Notes under the pieces: model-generated
The model's database searches: none
What the model was told of the DNA's origin: nothing
Seen by the model: only the letters and a program-made list of their open reading frames with translations
Origin: Flavobacterium limnophilum
GTDB taxonomy: Bacteria > Bacteroidota > Bacteroidia > Flavobacteriales > Flavobacteriaceae
Assembly: GCF_027111315.2 (NCBI RefSeq)
Contig: NZ_CP114289.2
Location: 2,976,001-3,040,000, forward strand
DNA: 64,000 nucleotides
Reading direction: 5' to 3'
Made by a program: the position numbers and the translations under genes
Shown: piece by piece, positions 1-8,025 of the stretch
How positions within the stretch are numbered: the stretch's first letter is position 1
Layout: the number at the start of each line of letters is the position of its first letter

Positions 1-91
1 CTTCGGATGCCGTCCACATTAATTTCTCTGGAACTCGATTTTCGTCCAATTCGATGCTTAACTTAATTTCTGATGTATTTGTAATTGCCAT
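1..91 (-). CDS. gldC: Gliding motility protein GldC, N-terminal fragment
   Basis: Only the first 30 codons lie in the window; the gene runs off the left edge on the minus strand. The start ATG at 91-89 overlaps the last base of the gldB stop (TAATG), so the two genes are translationally coupled. The visible residues (MAITNTSEIKLSIELDEN, then RVPEKLMWTASE) match the conserved N-terminus of GldC as I recall it from gliding flavobacteria. GldC is a small protein needed for gliding and is encoded next to gldB in that group. Identity rests on this short stretch plus the neighbour. Confidence 0.8.
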   Translation of the reverse strand, partial: MAITNTSEIKLSIELDENRVPEKLMWTASE

Positions 92-1050
92 TATTTCTTT
101 GGTTTATATTTAGATTTTTCAAATATTTCTTTAGCATTCATTTTTAATAGTTGCTCAATAGGAACATCGTTGTTTTTTGCATAGGAACGAACAATTTGCC
201 AACCTATCCAGCCCCCCACTCTTCCTGGCGATTCATTGTCAATTTCAAGATAAAACTTGGAAAAAGGCGCCGGATTCACAAATCGGTTACCCAATTTAGA
301 ATCATGACTGTACAACATTTCCTTTTCCAGAAAATAACGCCACATATAACTTTCGTTTTCTTCACACCATTTAATTTGTTCTGGCGTATATCCCATTTTG
401 TCTGCATCGCTATACTCAGGTAAAAGCAGGTCTTTCAAGTACAATTGCTTTCCAGAATAAATCATTTGGCTCAACAAATCATTATCGGTTAAAGGAGCTA
501 TTTTATTGACAGAAAAAGCCGAAACCACATCCGGCATCATCTGTTTTTCTTCGAAATTTTGCTTTAAATAACTTGGAAATTGGTAGAATTTATGTTCTTT
601 TCCTAAATACAATTCAAGAGAAACAATCAACAAGCTGTCGGCATAAATCACCTTGCTATTATAATCCATTTCAGAGATTACGGTAATTACTTTGGGCGTT
701 TTGGTTTTGGGGAAATTATATTTTATGTGTTTAAAAAGTGTTTCCAATTCTTTTTGAACCGGTTCGAAATTGGAGTATTTTTTTTGAACTTCAGTATACA
801 ATTCTCTCCAAAGCGGATTTTGCATTTTCTCCAACCAAACGTTGTCGTCATTTCCAGCCGGAAAGAAAAAAGGAAATTCTTTCTTTAATTTCCCCAAATC
901 TTTTGGAGCTGTTTCGAAAAAAAGTTTATCAAAACGCTCCACTTTAATTTTTACAGGAATTGATTCAACCTCTTTCTCAACTTTTGATTTATTATCACAA
1001 GAAGCAATAACCAACATTAAGGTAATTATAAAAATTATTGTTTTTTTCAT
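91..1050 (-). CDS. gldB: Gliding motility lipoprotein GldB
   Basis: A 319-residue protein with a lipoprotein signal peptide: Lys-Lys, a hydrophobic stretch, then IASC with the lipidated cysteine at residue 18. It matches the GldB family, an envelope lipoprotein essential for flavobacterial gliding and linked to the type IX secretion and motility machinery. The body is typical: an RFDKLFFE segment near residue 40 and the GRVGGWIGWQIVRSY signature near the C-terminus. It is followed by gldC with a 1-base overlap. A minus-strand -7 box (TATATTTG) at 1157-1164 would give a leader of about 100 nt. Function is by family; no catalytic role is known. Confidence 0.93.
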   Translation of the reverse strand: MKKTIIFIITLMLVIASCDNKSKVEKEVESIPVKIKVERFDKLFFETAPKDLGKLKKEFPFFFPAGNDDNVWLEKMQNPLWRELYTEVQKKYSNFEPVQKELETLFKHIKYNFPKTKTPKVITVISEMDYNSKVIYADSLLIVSLELYLGKEHKFYQFPSYLKQNFEEKQMMPDVVSAFSVNKIAPLTDNDLLSQMIYSGKQLYLKDLLLPEYSDADKMGYTPEQIKWCEENESYMWRYFLEKEMLYSHDSKLGNRFVNPAPFSKFYLEIDNESPGRVGGWIGWQIVRSYAKNNDVPIEQLLKMNAKEIFEKSKYKPKK

Positions 1051-1148
1051 TTATATTTTTTTTGAGGCCCAATTTCATTATTCTCGCATTTCTTGTCGGA
1101 ATAAGCGAACTTAATTTGAAATGAAATAGATACTGTCTATAAAATTAT

Positions 1149-1164
1149 TATTTTTGCAAATATA
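1149..1164. promoter_or_regulatory. Face-to-face promoter -7 boxes of gldB and nadE
   Basis: TATTTTTG at 1149-1156 reads rightward toward nadE. CAAATATA at 1157-1164 is TATATTTG on the minus strand, reading leftward toward gldB. Both fit the Bacteroidota -7 consensus TAnnTTTG. They abut with no gap and point across each other, so RNA polymerase could occupy only one at a time and the transcript starts would overlap. Seen directly; promoter use is inferred. Confidence 0.55.
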
Positions 1165-1195
1165 CAATTCCTACTTTTCAAAAACCCAAAGTATC

Positions 1196-2002
1196 ATGAC
1201 TAAAAAAAGTACGCTCCAAGTTGAAAAAGTGAATACTCATATTGTAAATTGGTTAAAAACTTATGCAGAAAACGCAAAAGTACAAGGTTTTGTTGTGGGG
1301 ATTTCTGGCGGAGTCGATTCAGCAGTTACATCTACTCTTTGTGCACAAACCGGCTTGACCACTTTATGTGTTGAAATGCCCATACATCAAGCACCAAGCC
1401 ACGTAAGCCGAGGACGAGAACACATCGAACAACTGAAAAAAAGATTCCCTAACGTTAAAAATATTGAAGCTGATTTGACATCCGTTTTTGAAGATTTTAA
1501 AAAAATTGTGCCAAACAATTTTGAAATCGACAAAGTAAACCTATCTTTGGCGAATAGTCGTGCTCGTTTGCGCATGACCACTTTATATTATTTTGCTGGA
1601 GTCCATAGCTTGTTAGTTGCAGGAACCGGAAACAAAGTAGAGGATTTTGGCGTAGGCTTTTATACAAAATATGGCGATGGTGGTGTTGATTTGAGTCCAA
1701 TAGCTGATTTAATGAAGTCAGAAGTATATTCTCTTGGAGAATTTTTAAAAATCCCAACATCCATTTTAGTTGCTTCTCCAACCGATGGTTTATTCGGCGA
1801 CGAAAGAACGGACGAAGACCAACTTGGCGCCAGTTATGATGAACTGGAATGGGCTATGCTTGAGGATGAAAAAGAAAAAAAGTCAGAAAATTACACCGAA
1901 AGAGAAAAAAAAGTGATACAAATATATAAGCGATTAAACGCGATTAATCAACATAAAATGAATGAAATACCCGTTTGTTTAATCCCTGAAGAATTTAAGT
2001 AG
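1196..2002 (+). CDS. nadE: NH3-dependent NAD+ synthetase NadE
   Basis: A 268-residue protein of the NAD synthetase family, making NAD from deamido-NAD, ATP and ammonia in the cytoplasm. The N-type ATP pyrophosphatase P-loop SGGVDS is at residues 37-42. The NRARLRM-like helix (NSRARLRMTTLYYFA), the GTGNKVEDFGVGFYTKYGDGGVD-type stretch and DLMKSEVY follow in order. There is no glutaminase domain, so ammonia or a separate amidotransferase must supply nitrogen. The ATG at 1196 is preferred over an upstream TTG at 1154, because that TTG lies inside the -7 box at 1149-1156. Divergent from gldB. Confidence 0.95.
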   Translation: MTKKSTLQVEKVNTHIVNWLKTYAENAKVQGFVVGISGGVDSAVTSTLCAQTGLTTLCVEMPIHQAPSHVSRGREHIEQLKKRFPNVKNIEADLTSVFEDFKKIVPNNFEIDKVNLSLANSRARLRMTTLYYFAGVHSLLVAGTGNKVEDFGVGFYTKYGDGGVDLSPIADLMKSEVYSLGEFLKIPTSILVASPTDGLFGDERTDEDQLGASYDELEWAMLEDEKEKKSENYTEREKKVIQIYKRLNAINQHKMNEIPVCLIPEEFK

Positions 2003-2092
2003 TATTTTTCTATTGACTTTCTGTAATTTACAGATATTATTTACTAACTTTACATTTCGAAAGAGATAAACAATTCTAAAATTAAAAAAATT

Positions 2093-2722
2093 ATGATAAA
2101 AGTTTGTTTAGCCGATAACCACCCTGTTGTACATTTTGGAGTAAAATCTTATTTTAAAGATCACGATGACATTTCAATTGTTGCCAACGTAGGGAATTTT
2201 ATGATGGTAAGAGATATTCTTCTTACCAAAGAGATTGATGTTTTAATCTTGGATCTAGAGTTAGAAGGACTCTCAAGTATTTTTGAAGTTAAAAATATTT
2301 TGAAAAATTTTCCAAAGACAAAAATCATCATCTTTAGCGACCTTTCAGAGCAGATTTATGCGCCTAATGCCATCAAAGCAGGTGTTGCTGGTTTCATTTC
2401 TAAAAAAGAGAAACTAGAAACTTTAGGCCAATCCATTATCAAAGTACATCAAGGAAAGATAATCATAAATGAAACTGTTAAGAAAAACCTTGCCTTAATT
2501 GCAAAACAAAACAAAAGCGAACGTTTGTACAGAAAACTGTCCAATCGTGAAGTGGAAGTTTTACGCTATTTAAGTGATGGTAAGAAAAACAACGAAATCT
2601 CTAAAATACTGGGACTCAACGAAAAAACAATCAGTACTTATAAATTAAGGCTGTTGCAAAAATTGAATGTTACCAATCTAGTAGATTTGGTAAACAAGGC
2701 AAAAACATTGGAAATAGTTTAA
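2093..2722 (+). CDS. LuxR/NarL-family response regulator
   Basis: A 209-residue two-domain response regulator. The receiver domain occupies about residues 1-120, with acidic D8, phospho-acceptor D54 (LILDLELEG) and the switch lysine in GFISKKE. A C-terminal LuxR-type helix-turn-helix spans about 145-209 (LSNREVEVLRYL, then NNEISKILGLNEKTISTYK). It should bind DNA as a dimer after phosphorylation. No histidine kinase is adjacent, so the partner is unknown. A box TAACTTTA at about 2045-2052 is one base off the -7 consensus. The gene overlaps the end of convergent dnaG by 4 bases. Similar small regulators are common in flavobacteria; the target genes cannot be told from here. Confidence 0.88.
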   Translation: MIKVCLADNHPVVHFGVKSYFKDHDDISIVANVGNFMMVRDILLTKEIDVLILDLELEGLSSIFEVKNILKNFPKTKIIIFSDLSEQIYAPNAIKAGVAGFISKKEKLETLGQSIIKVHQGKIIINETVKKNLALIAKQNKSERLYRKLSNREVEVLRYLSDGKKNNEISKILGLNEKTISTYKLRLLQKLNVTNLVDLVNKAKTLEIV

Positions 2723-4698
2723 TTACTATAACGCGACATCACTCTTCCCAATTTTTTGGAAAAAGAGTTGATTAGTTTAGAATAATCCATTGCCATAGAC
2801 AAAGGCTCTATATTATCTGACCCAGGCTCAGAAGATATAGAGCCTTTTATTTCTTCGATAATTCTATCGACCAAATACCAACGCATTGTCAAGATGGTTT
2901 CAGACACATATTGACTAATCGTGTCCGTTTTTGTCTTTGGAAAAATATTTTGCCCTTCCCAATTGTGCAAGACAACCCTTTCATCTTCCATCAAAATATC
3001 GGTTACTTCTTGGGCCAAATCAGGATGCAAATGCATTAAATATTGCTCAATATTAAAATTTTCGTTTTGTAAATAATAATTAACCAAACCGTTGAATATA
3101 TCCCGAAACAAGGGATTTGCCAACTCTACTTCATCTTCCTGCAAACTCAAATAGATGCGTTGAAACACTTTGTATTGCTTCTTTTCGATTACATTTTCGA
3201 TCTCTCCTTCTTCATTCGCCTTCAAAAGCACGTCTTCAAATTCTTCTGTTTTGTTACCGTACAACAAAAGGACTTCTATAATTTTTCTTTCCAATCCATA
3301 GAGAATATCTATTTTCTGAACTTGGGCTGGCGCATCATTCTTTACAACTTCAAAAGCTTTTTGCTCTTGTTTCTGTTTTTTTCCAATGTCGGCAACATCT
3401 TTTTGAACCAATTGCGCCAAAGTACTCACCAAAACTTGCTCCGAAATATCCATGATTCGGGAACATTCCTGAATGTAGATTTCGCGTTGAATTCTATCCG
3501 GAATTTTGGAAATACTCACCACCATGTCCCGAATCAAATCGGCTTTTTTTATAGGATCATTCTTCGCATCATTCATCAACAAAGACGCTTTGAACTGGAT
3601 AAAATCTTTGGAATTTTTCTCTAAATAATTAACCAATTCTTCATAAGGCGTTTTCTTGGCAAAACTATCCGGATCTTCTCCGTCAGGAAATGCACAAACT
3701 TTCACGTTCATTCCTTCCTCCAGAATCAAGTCGATTCCTCGAATGGAAGCGCGCAATCCCGCAGCATCACCGTCAAAAAGAACGGTTATATTTTTGGTCA
3801 ACCTGTTGATTAAACGAATTTGGTCTGGCGTCAAAGCTGTTCCTGAGGAAGCAACCACGTTTTCTATTCCGGCTTGATTGAACTGAATCACATCAGTGTA
3901 ACCTTCGACTAAATAACAATTATTTTGTTTGGCAATGGCTTGTTTTGCCTGGAAAATTCCATACAAAACCTTGCTCTTGTGGTAAATGTCACTTTCGGGC
4001 GAATTGAGGTATTTTGCAGCTTTCTTGTCGTTGGCCAAAATTCGTCCACCAAATCCCAAAACTCTTCCCGACATACTTTGTATAGGAAACATCACTCGCC
4101 CTTTGAAACGGTCAAACGGCCTGTCGTCTTTAGGAATGGTCAAACCCGTGCTTTCCAGAAATTCTAATTTATAGCCTTTTCCCAGAGCTTCTTTGGTAAA
4201 AGCATCCCAAGCTTCGGGAGAATATCCTAGGGAGAATTTTTTTATGGTTTCGCCCGTGAAACCTCTTTCCTTGAAATAAGAAAGACCGATGGCTTTTCCT
4301 TCTTCCGAATGCAACAACGTGTTGTGGAAATAATCTTTGGCAAATTCAGAAACCAAATACATACTTTCGCGAACATCGGTATTGGCTTTTTCTTCGTCGG
4401 TTTGCTCGGTTTCCTCGATTTCGATATTGTATTTTTTGGCCAAAAACCGAATGGCTTCCGGATAGGTAAAATGGGAATGTTCCATCAAGAAAGCCACTGC
4501 ATTACCGCCTTTTCCAGAACTGAAATCTTTCCAAATCCCTTTGGCAGGCGAAACCATGAACGATGGCGAACGCTCATCCGAGAATGGACTCAATCCTTTG
4601 AAGTTGCTTCCAGCTCGTTTTAACTGAACAAAATCACCAATAACCTCCTCTACACGAGCAGTTTCGAAAACAGTATCTATGGTGGCTTTTGAAATCAA
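2719..4698 (-). CDS. dnaG: DNA primase DnaG with cysteine-free zinc-finger domain
   Basis: A 659-residue bacterial primase that makes RNA primers for replication. Residues 1-100 are the CHC2-type domain (NFKGLSPFSDERSPSF, then DFSSGKGGNAVAF). About 120-250 is the primase N-domain (KERGFTGETIKKFSLGYSP, FKGRVMFPI, GFGGRI). TOPRIM follows at 260-350 (YLVEGYTDVI, FDGDAAG, FPDGEDPDSF). The C-terminal region, about 450-659, is a helicase-binding-type domain. The four zinc ligands of CHC2 primases are replaced by S37, S40, D58 and S61. The start is TTG at 4698: no in-frame ATG lies before the upstream stop, and a -7 box TATCTTTG at 4727-4734 sits about 29 nt ahead. Convergent with the response regulator, 4-base overlap. 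Confidence 0.95.
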   Translation of the reverse strand: MISKATIDTVFETARVEEVIGDFVQLKRAGSNFKGLSPFSDERSPSFMVSPAKGIWKDFSSGKGGNAVAFLMEHSHFTYPEAIRFLAKKYNIEIEETEQTDEEKANTDVRESMYLVSEFAKDYFHNTLLHSEEGKAIGLSYFKERGFTGETIKKFSLGYSPEAWDAFTKEALGKGYKLEFLESTGLTIPKDDRPFDRFKGRVMFPIQSMSGRVLGFGGRILANDKKAAKYLNSPESDIYHKSKVLYGIFQAKQAIAKQNNCYLVEGYTDVIQFNQAGIENVVASSGTALTPDQIRLINRLTKNITVLFDGDAAGLRASIRGIDLILEEGMNVKVCAFPDGEDPDSFAKKTPYEELVNYLEKNSKDFIQFKASLLMNDAKNDPIKKADLIRDMVVSISKIPDRIQREIYIQECSRIMDISEQVLVSTLAQLVQKDVADIGKKQKQEQKAFEVVKNDAPAQVQKIDILYGLERKIIEVLLLYGNKTEEFEDVLLKANEEGEIENVIEKKQYKVFQRIYLSLQEDEVELANPLFRDIFNGLVNYYLQNENFNIEQYLMHLHPDLAQEVTDILMEDERVVLHNWEGQNIFPKTKTDTISQYVSETILTMRWYLVDRIIEEIKGSISSEPGSDNIEPLSMAMDYSKLINSFSKKLGRVMSRYSN

Positions 4699-4726
4699 TT
4701 TGTTTAAGGTTGAAGTTGGAAAGGCT

Positions 4727-4734
4727 CAAAGATA
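4727..4734 (-). promoter_or_regulatory. dnaG promoter -7 box TATCTTTG
   Basis: Exact match to TAnnTTTG on the minus strand, 29 bases upstream of the TTG start of dnaG. Its position supports that TTG start and a short leader of about 24 nt. Confidence 0.6.
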
Positions 4735-4904
4735 CAAAGTAAGACTATCAATGGCAATGGTAATATCGAAAATCAATTCATCATTTCGTGGCTTTGAGAC
4801 ATTGCAAACTTCCTAACCGAAAACTTTCGGTTAAATAAATTTTCTTACGAAAGATGAATGTTATTTTTGCACATATTTTACAATCTCGTAAAAAGAGTTT
4901 TTAG

Positions 4905-5495
4905 TTAGCTTTTATTCTTTTTCTTTTTAGTAGTTGTTGTAGTAGTTGAACGAATGCCATTTGGATTTATAATTATTTTTGTTTTTCCTTTATCAATAAC
5001 AGTCGAATGAGTACCGTCGGGATTTACAATTATTTTTGTCGTTATGTTGTCGATTACGGTTGAATGAGTACCGTCAGAACTTATAATTGTTTTTGCCGCC
5101 CCGTTGTCAATTACGGTAGAAGGAGTGCCGTCAGGATTTACAATTGTTTTTGTCGTCCCGTTGTCGATTACGGTTGAATGAGTACCGTCAGGATTTACAA
5201 TTGTCTTTGTCGTTCCGTTGTCGATTACGGTCGAATGAGTACCGTCAGGATTTACAATTGTCTTTGTCGTTCCGTTGTCGATTACGGTCGAATGAGTACC
5301 GTCAGGATTTACAATTATCTTTGTCGTTCCGTTGTCGATTACGGTTGAATAAGTACCGTCAGGATTTACAATTGTTTTTGTCGTCCCGTTGTCGATTACG
5401 GTTGAATGAGTACCGTCAGGATTTACAACAACTGTTTGGGCTTGTACGCTATGCAATACAGCTAAAAATGTAAAAATCAATAATGTCTTTTTCAT
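4905..5495 (-). CDS. Secreted 19-residue tandem-repeat protein
   Basis: Not assignable to a named family. From the ATG at 5495 it is 196 residues: a signal peptide (MKKTLLIFTFLAVLHSVQAQ), eight 19-20 residue repeats of the type TIVNPDGTHSTVIDNGTTK, and a ninth degenerate unit ending in six Thr and a Lys-rich tail. Each repeat can be read as two beta strands with a turn at NPDG, so a solenoid or strand stack at the cell surface is plausible. An upstream in-frame ATG at 5528 would put 11 residues ahead of the signal peptide and is less likely. It is last in the apparent sigma/anti-sigma/outer-membrane gene run. Confidence 0.72.
   Translation of the reverse strand: MKKTLLIFTFLAVLHSVQAQTVVVNPDGTHSTVIDNGTTKTIVNPDGTYSTVIDNGTTKIIVNPDGTHSTVIDNGTTKTIVNPDGTHSTVIDNGTTKTIVNPDGTHSTVIDNGTTKTIVNPDGTPSTVIDNGAAKTIISSDGTHSTVIDNITTKIIVNPDGTHSTVIDKGKTKIIINPNGIRSTTTTTTKKKKNKS
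4977..5435 (-). repeat. 57-bp coding tandem repeat array, 8 full units
   Basis: Eight head-to-tail units (first 60 bp, others 57 bp) encode the 19-residue repeats of the secreted protein. The central units are nearly identical at the DNA level; the units at the protein's C-terminal side (low coordinates) diverge more. This looks like recent unequal expansion from the middle. All units are in frame. There are no spacers, so this is not a CRISPR array. Confidence 0.9.
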
Positions 5496-5585
5496 ATTTT
5501 TTTTAATAGTGATTCTGTCGTTAGTCAAATTAACGCTAATGTTTAAATTTGTATGTCATCATTCTTATTGTCATTATTTTTTAAA

Positions 5586-6623
5586 TCAATTAAAATCCCA
5601 ACGAACTCCAAGAGAAATATTGTTTTGATCTATTGCATTATTTTCGAATAATGGATTTAAATCGTATTTCAAATACAAGCTCGTTTCCTTGTAACCAAGG
5701 TAAGTACTCACGCCATAAATAAAATCATTTGCATTAAAATCGCCTTTGGTTTTTATTCTAATTTTATCATCGTCGATGTTGTAATACATTTTTTGTTTTG
5801 ATTTGATGCGGAAACCTCCATAACCTCCAATTCCGAAACGAACTCCTTTGTGAGAAGAAAAACTGGAATTTCCATGGTTTGATTTTTTTCCTGAAAAATC
5901 AAATTCTAGATGCAAAGGAGCAACCAAATAGACATTTTTAAAACGGGAATCTTCCAATTCATAAGGGAAAACTTCAAGATTGGTTTGGCTATTTGGAGCC
6001 GGTACAAAATAGCGATTATCAGTTGGGCAAATGTTATTGTACATCACTGAAAACCCATATTTCAAATGCAATAAATTATGATTTTTTAAAATTCTGGTAT
6101 TTTCAGTAAACCCCCATTCGAAGAAATGAGATTGCCAATAATAAAAATCCGAGTTGGCAACAGCTTTATTTGTCACTAGATTATTGACTCCGAACGCTAA
6201 AACAAACTGCGAAGTGGTTCTTTTTTCAGTTTTATCATTTTTGTTTTTTATTTTCATTGCTGGAAAGTAGAAAGCATATGAAGTGTGAGTTGAATCAGTT
6301 ACTTTTATTTTTCCATCTACTTTTTGTTGAACAAGATTTTCTAGTTTTTGTTGTTCGATAGCCACTCTATTTTCAATATTTTTAGCTCTGGTTTCGGCTA
6401 ATTTTTGTTTTTTTGCTTCAGCATCTTCTTTTGTTATAATGCCGTTTTCTAATTCTACATTTACGGCTTCAACTTCAATTTTTAGTGCTGATTTTTCTTC
6501 TTTTGTAATGTTTTCAATCTCGGATGAGATTGATTTTACCTGAGATTCAAAGCTTTTTTGCGCATATATTTTACTCATAAAAAGCAGGATAAATACCGTT
6601 AGATAAAAGATAATTTTTGTCAT
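5586..6623 (-). CDS. Outer-membrane beta-barrel protein with N-terminal coiled coil
   Basis: A 345-residue protein with a signal peptide (cleavage after KIYAQ). A charged, heptad-like helical segment runs over about residues 25-105, rich in Glu, Lys and Ala. A C-terminal part of about 200 residues has alternating aromatic strands and ends in RWDFN, typical of an outer-membrane barrel. The periplasmic helix could form a coiled coil or contact peptidoglycan. It lies 41 bases after the anti-sigma gene on the same strand. Together they suggest an envelope-stress regulon member. No specific family is recognised; barrel topology is inferred from sequence pattern only. Confidence 0.7.
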   Translation of the reverse strand: MTKIIFYLTVFILLFMSKIYAQKSFESQVKSISSEIENITKEEKSALKIEVEAVNVELENGIITKEDAEAKKQKLAETRAKNIENRVAIEQQKLENLVQQKVDGKIKVTDSTHTSYAFYFPAMKIKNKNDKTEKRTTSQFVLAFGVNNLVTNKAVANSDFYYWQSHFFEWGFTENTRILKNHNLLHLKYGFSVMYNNICPTDNRYFVPAPNSQTNLEVFPYELEDSRFKNVYLVAPLHLEFDFSGKKSNHGNSSFSSHKGVRFGIGGYGGFRIKSKQKMYYNIDDDKIRIKTKGDFNANDFIYGVSTYLGYKETSLYLKYDLNPLFENNAIDQNNISLGVRWDFN

Positions 6624-6664
6624 AATGTTAAGATTTTAATTGTTCGATTTTTGATTGATGATGA

Positions 6665-7339
6665 TTATTGATTATTTCTGTTGGCCAAAGCTTCTCTGGC
6701 TTCTTTGTATTTTCGGGTTATTGTGTTTAATGCTTTTTCTCTAAAAGAAAGTTGCAATTCGCCGTCAACTTGATTTAATAAATCTTTTGAATGGATTTTT
6801 ACGGATGGATTTTTAACACCTGATTTTTGATTTTTTTCTACCGAAGCCATTAAGCTGTCAATGTTTTCTGGACTTATATTTTTATGTTCCGCAATTGCTA
6901 AGTTTTGATTATTATATTGAATTTGAGTTACAATAGTTTCCTGATTTTTTAGGGTTGAATTTTCGACCTTGCTTTTAGTGCTTTTTTGAGTTTGTACCAA
7001 AGGTTTTGTTTCTGACTTTAAAATGGTTTTAGAAAAATTCGGCTCTGATTTTATTGATTTAATTTCAGTTTTTGAATTTTCTTTTGGGATTGAATTTTCG
7101 ATTACAACTGCATTTTTTTTGATGTCAATTTTGTTTTCTTTTTGAGTAAAATATAAAGTCACAACGAGTAAAAACCCAACAAAACTTGCAGCAATATAAA
7201 TCCAAGAAAATTTGTTCTTTGACTTTTTCTCTTCGGCTGTCAACATAGCGTCAAGTTTATCCCAAGCCATATCCGATGGTTTGATTTCACGAGAATTCAA
7301 CTGCTCCCTGAATTGTGTTTCTATATTATTCCGTTCCAT
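6665..7339 (-). CDS. Putative membrane anti-sigma factor
   Basis: A 224-residue protein with a cytoplasmic N-terminal segment (about 1-42, with PSDMAWDKLDAMLTAEEKKSK), one transmembrane helix (about 44-64, WIYIAASFVGFLLVVTLYF) and a long, low-complexity periplasmic tail rich in Lys, Ser, Thr and Asn. This is the layout of flavobacterial anti-sigma factors. Its start overlaps the upstream ECF sigma gene by 14 bases, so the two are translationally coupled. No zinc-binding HxxxCxxC motif is seen. Role assigned by architecture and neighbour. Confidence 0.72.
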   Translation of the reverse strand: MERNNIETQFREQLNSREIKPSDMAWDKLDAMLTAEEKKSKNKFSWIYIAASFVGFLLVVTLYFTQKENKIDIKKNAVVIENSIPKENSKTEIKSIKSEPNFSKTILKSETKPLVQTQKSTKSKVENSTLKNQETIVTQIQYNNQNLAIAEHKNISPENIDSLMASVEKNQKSGVKNPSVKIHSKDLLNQVDGELQLSFREKALNTITRKYKEAREALANRNNQ

Positions 7340-7886
7340 TGCTGTAATTTTTTAGCTTTACTATTTGCTCTTTCAATATTTTTCTGGCGTGGGACAATTG
7401 CGACTTTGAGGTACCTTCTTTGATTCCCAACATACTCGCAATTTCCTGGTGTTTATAACCTTCAATTGCATACAAATTGAAAATGATTTTGTAGCCGTCC
7501 GGCAAACCGTCAATCAAAGACTGGATATCTTCTACCGAAATTTGACTTTCAATATTGTTGAAACTATCTTCAGAATAATTCTCGTCCTCAATAAAACTCA
7601 GTTTCTTTTGAACCCTGATCTGTGAAATACACTCATTGACCATAATCCGTCTTATCCAACCTTCAAAACTTCCTTTTTTTTCAAAATTTTTCAAATTGGA
7701 GAACACTTTCATGAATGCCGTTATCATGATGTCTTCGGCTTGATGAACGTCCTTCATATATTGTCGGCAAACACTTAACATTTTCGAAGAAAATTGGACG
7801 TAAATCTTTTGTTGGGCAGATCGATTGTTCTCGATGGCCAAACGTATGATTTCATTTTCTTCTTGATTTAAGTAAAGTACTTTCAA
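7326..7886 (-). CDS. ECF-type RNA polymerase sigma factor
   Basis: A 186-residue sigma-70 family ECF factor. Region 2 is at about residues 20-90 (NRSAQQKIYVQFSSKMLSVC, then AEDIMITAFMKVF and FEGWIRRIMVN). Region 4 is at about 120-175 (LPDGYKIIFNLYAIEGYKHQEIASMLGI in two blocks, then SKSQLSHARKIL). It redirects RNA polymerase to envelope or stress promoters and is presumably held by the overlapping anti-sigma factor. The start is a TTG at 7886; the next in-frame Met is residue 36, inside region 2, so TTG is the only sensible start. No clear TAnnTTTG box is upstream, consistent with autoregulation from its own promoter type. Confidence 0.9.
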   Translation of the reverse strand: MKVLYLNQEENEIIRLAIENNRSAQQKIYVQFSSKMLSVCRQYMKDVHQAEDIMITAFMKVFSNLKNFEKKGSFEGWIRRIMVNECISQIRVQKKLSFIEDENYSEDSFNNIESQISVEDIQSLIDGLPDGYKIIFNLYAIEGYKHQEIASMLGIKEGTSKSQLSHARKILKEQIVKLKNYSNGTE

Positions 7887-8025
7887 ATTCTTTTTATAAA
7901 GTGTTTCTATAAGTAAGACGAATCTGCTTGCAAAAAGGTTGCATCGGCAATTACATTTTTAAACAAAAAAAACAAAAACCTCAATAAAATCAAGGCTTTA
8001 GAAGATATATTTATAAGTGAAAAAA

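Noticed and set aside
1154..1195. Longer N-terminus of NadE from a TTG
   Set aside because: The TTG lies in the -7 promoter element, so it would be upstream of the transcript. The same reasoning removed upstream TTG starts for the TetR gene, map and rsmG.
3160..3624. A 154-codon open frame antisense to dnaG
   Set aside because: Shadow of the primase C-terminal region; Phe-rich translation typical of antisense frames in AT-rich DNA.
4977..5435. CRISPR array
   Set aside because: Repeats are contiguous and coding, with no spacers and no cas genes anywhere in the window.
5144..5473. A 109-codon repetitive frame antisense to the 57-bp repeats
   Set aside because: The repeat is open on both strands because its unit length is a multiple of three; only the minus-strand frame has a signal peptide and sensible start.
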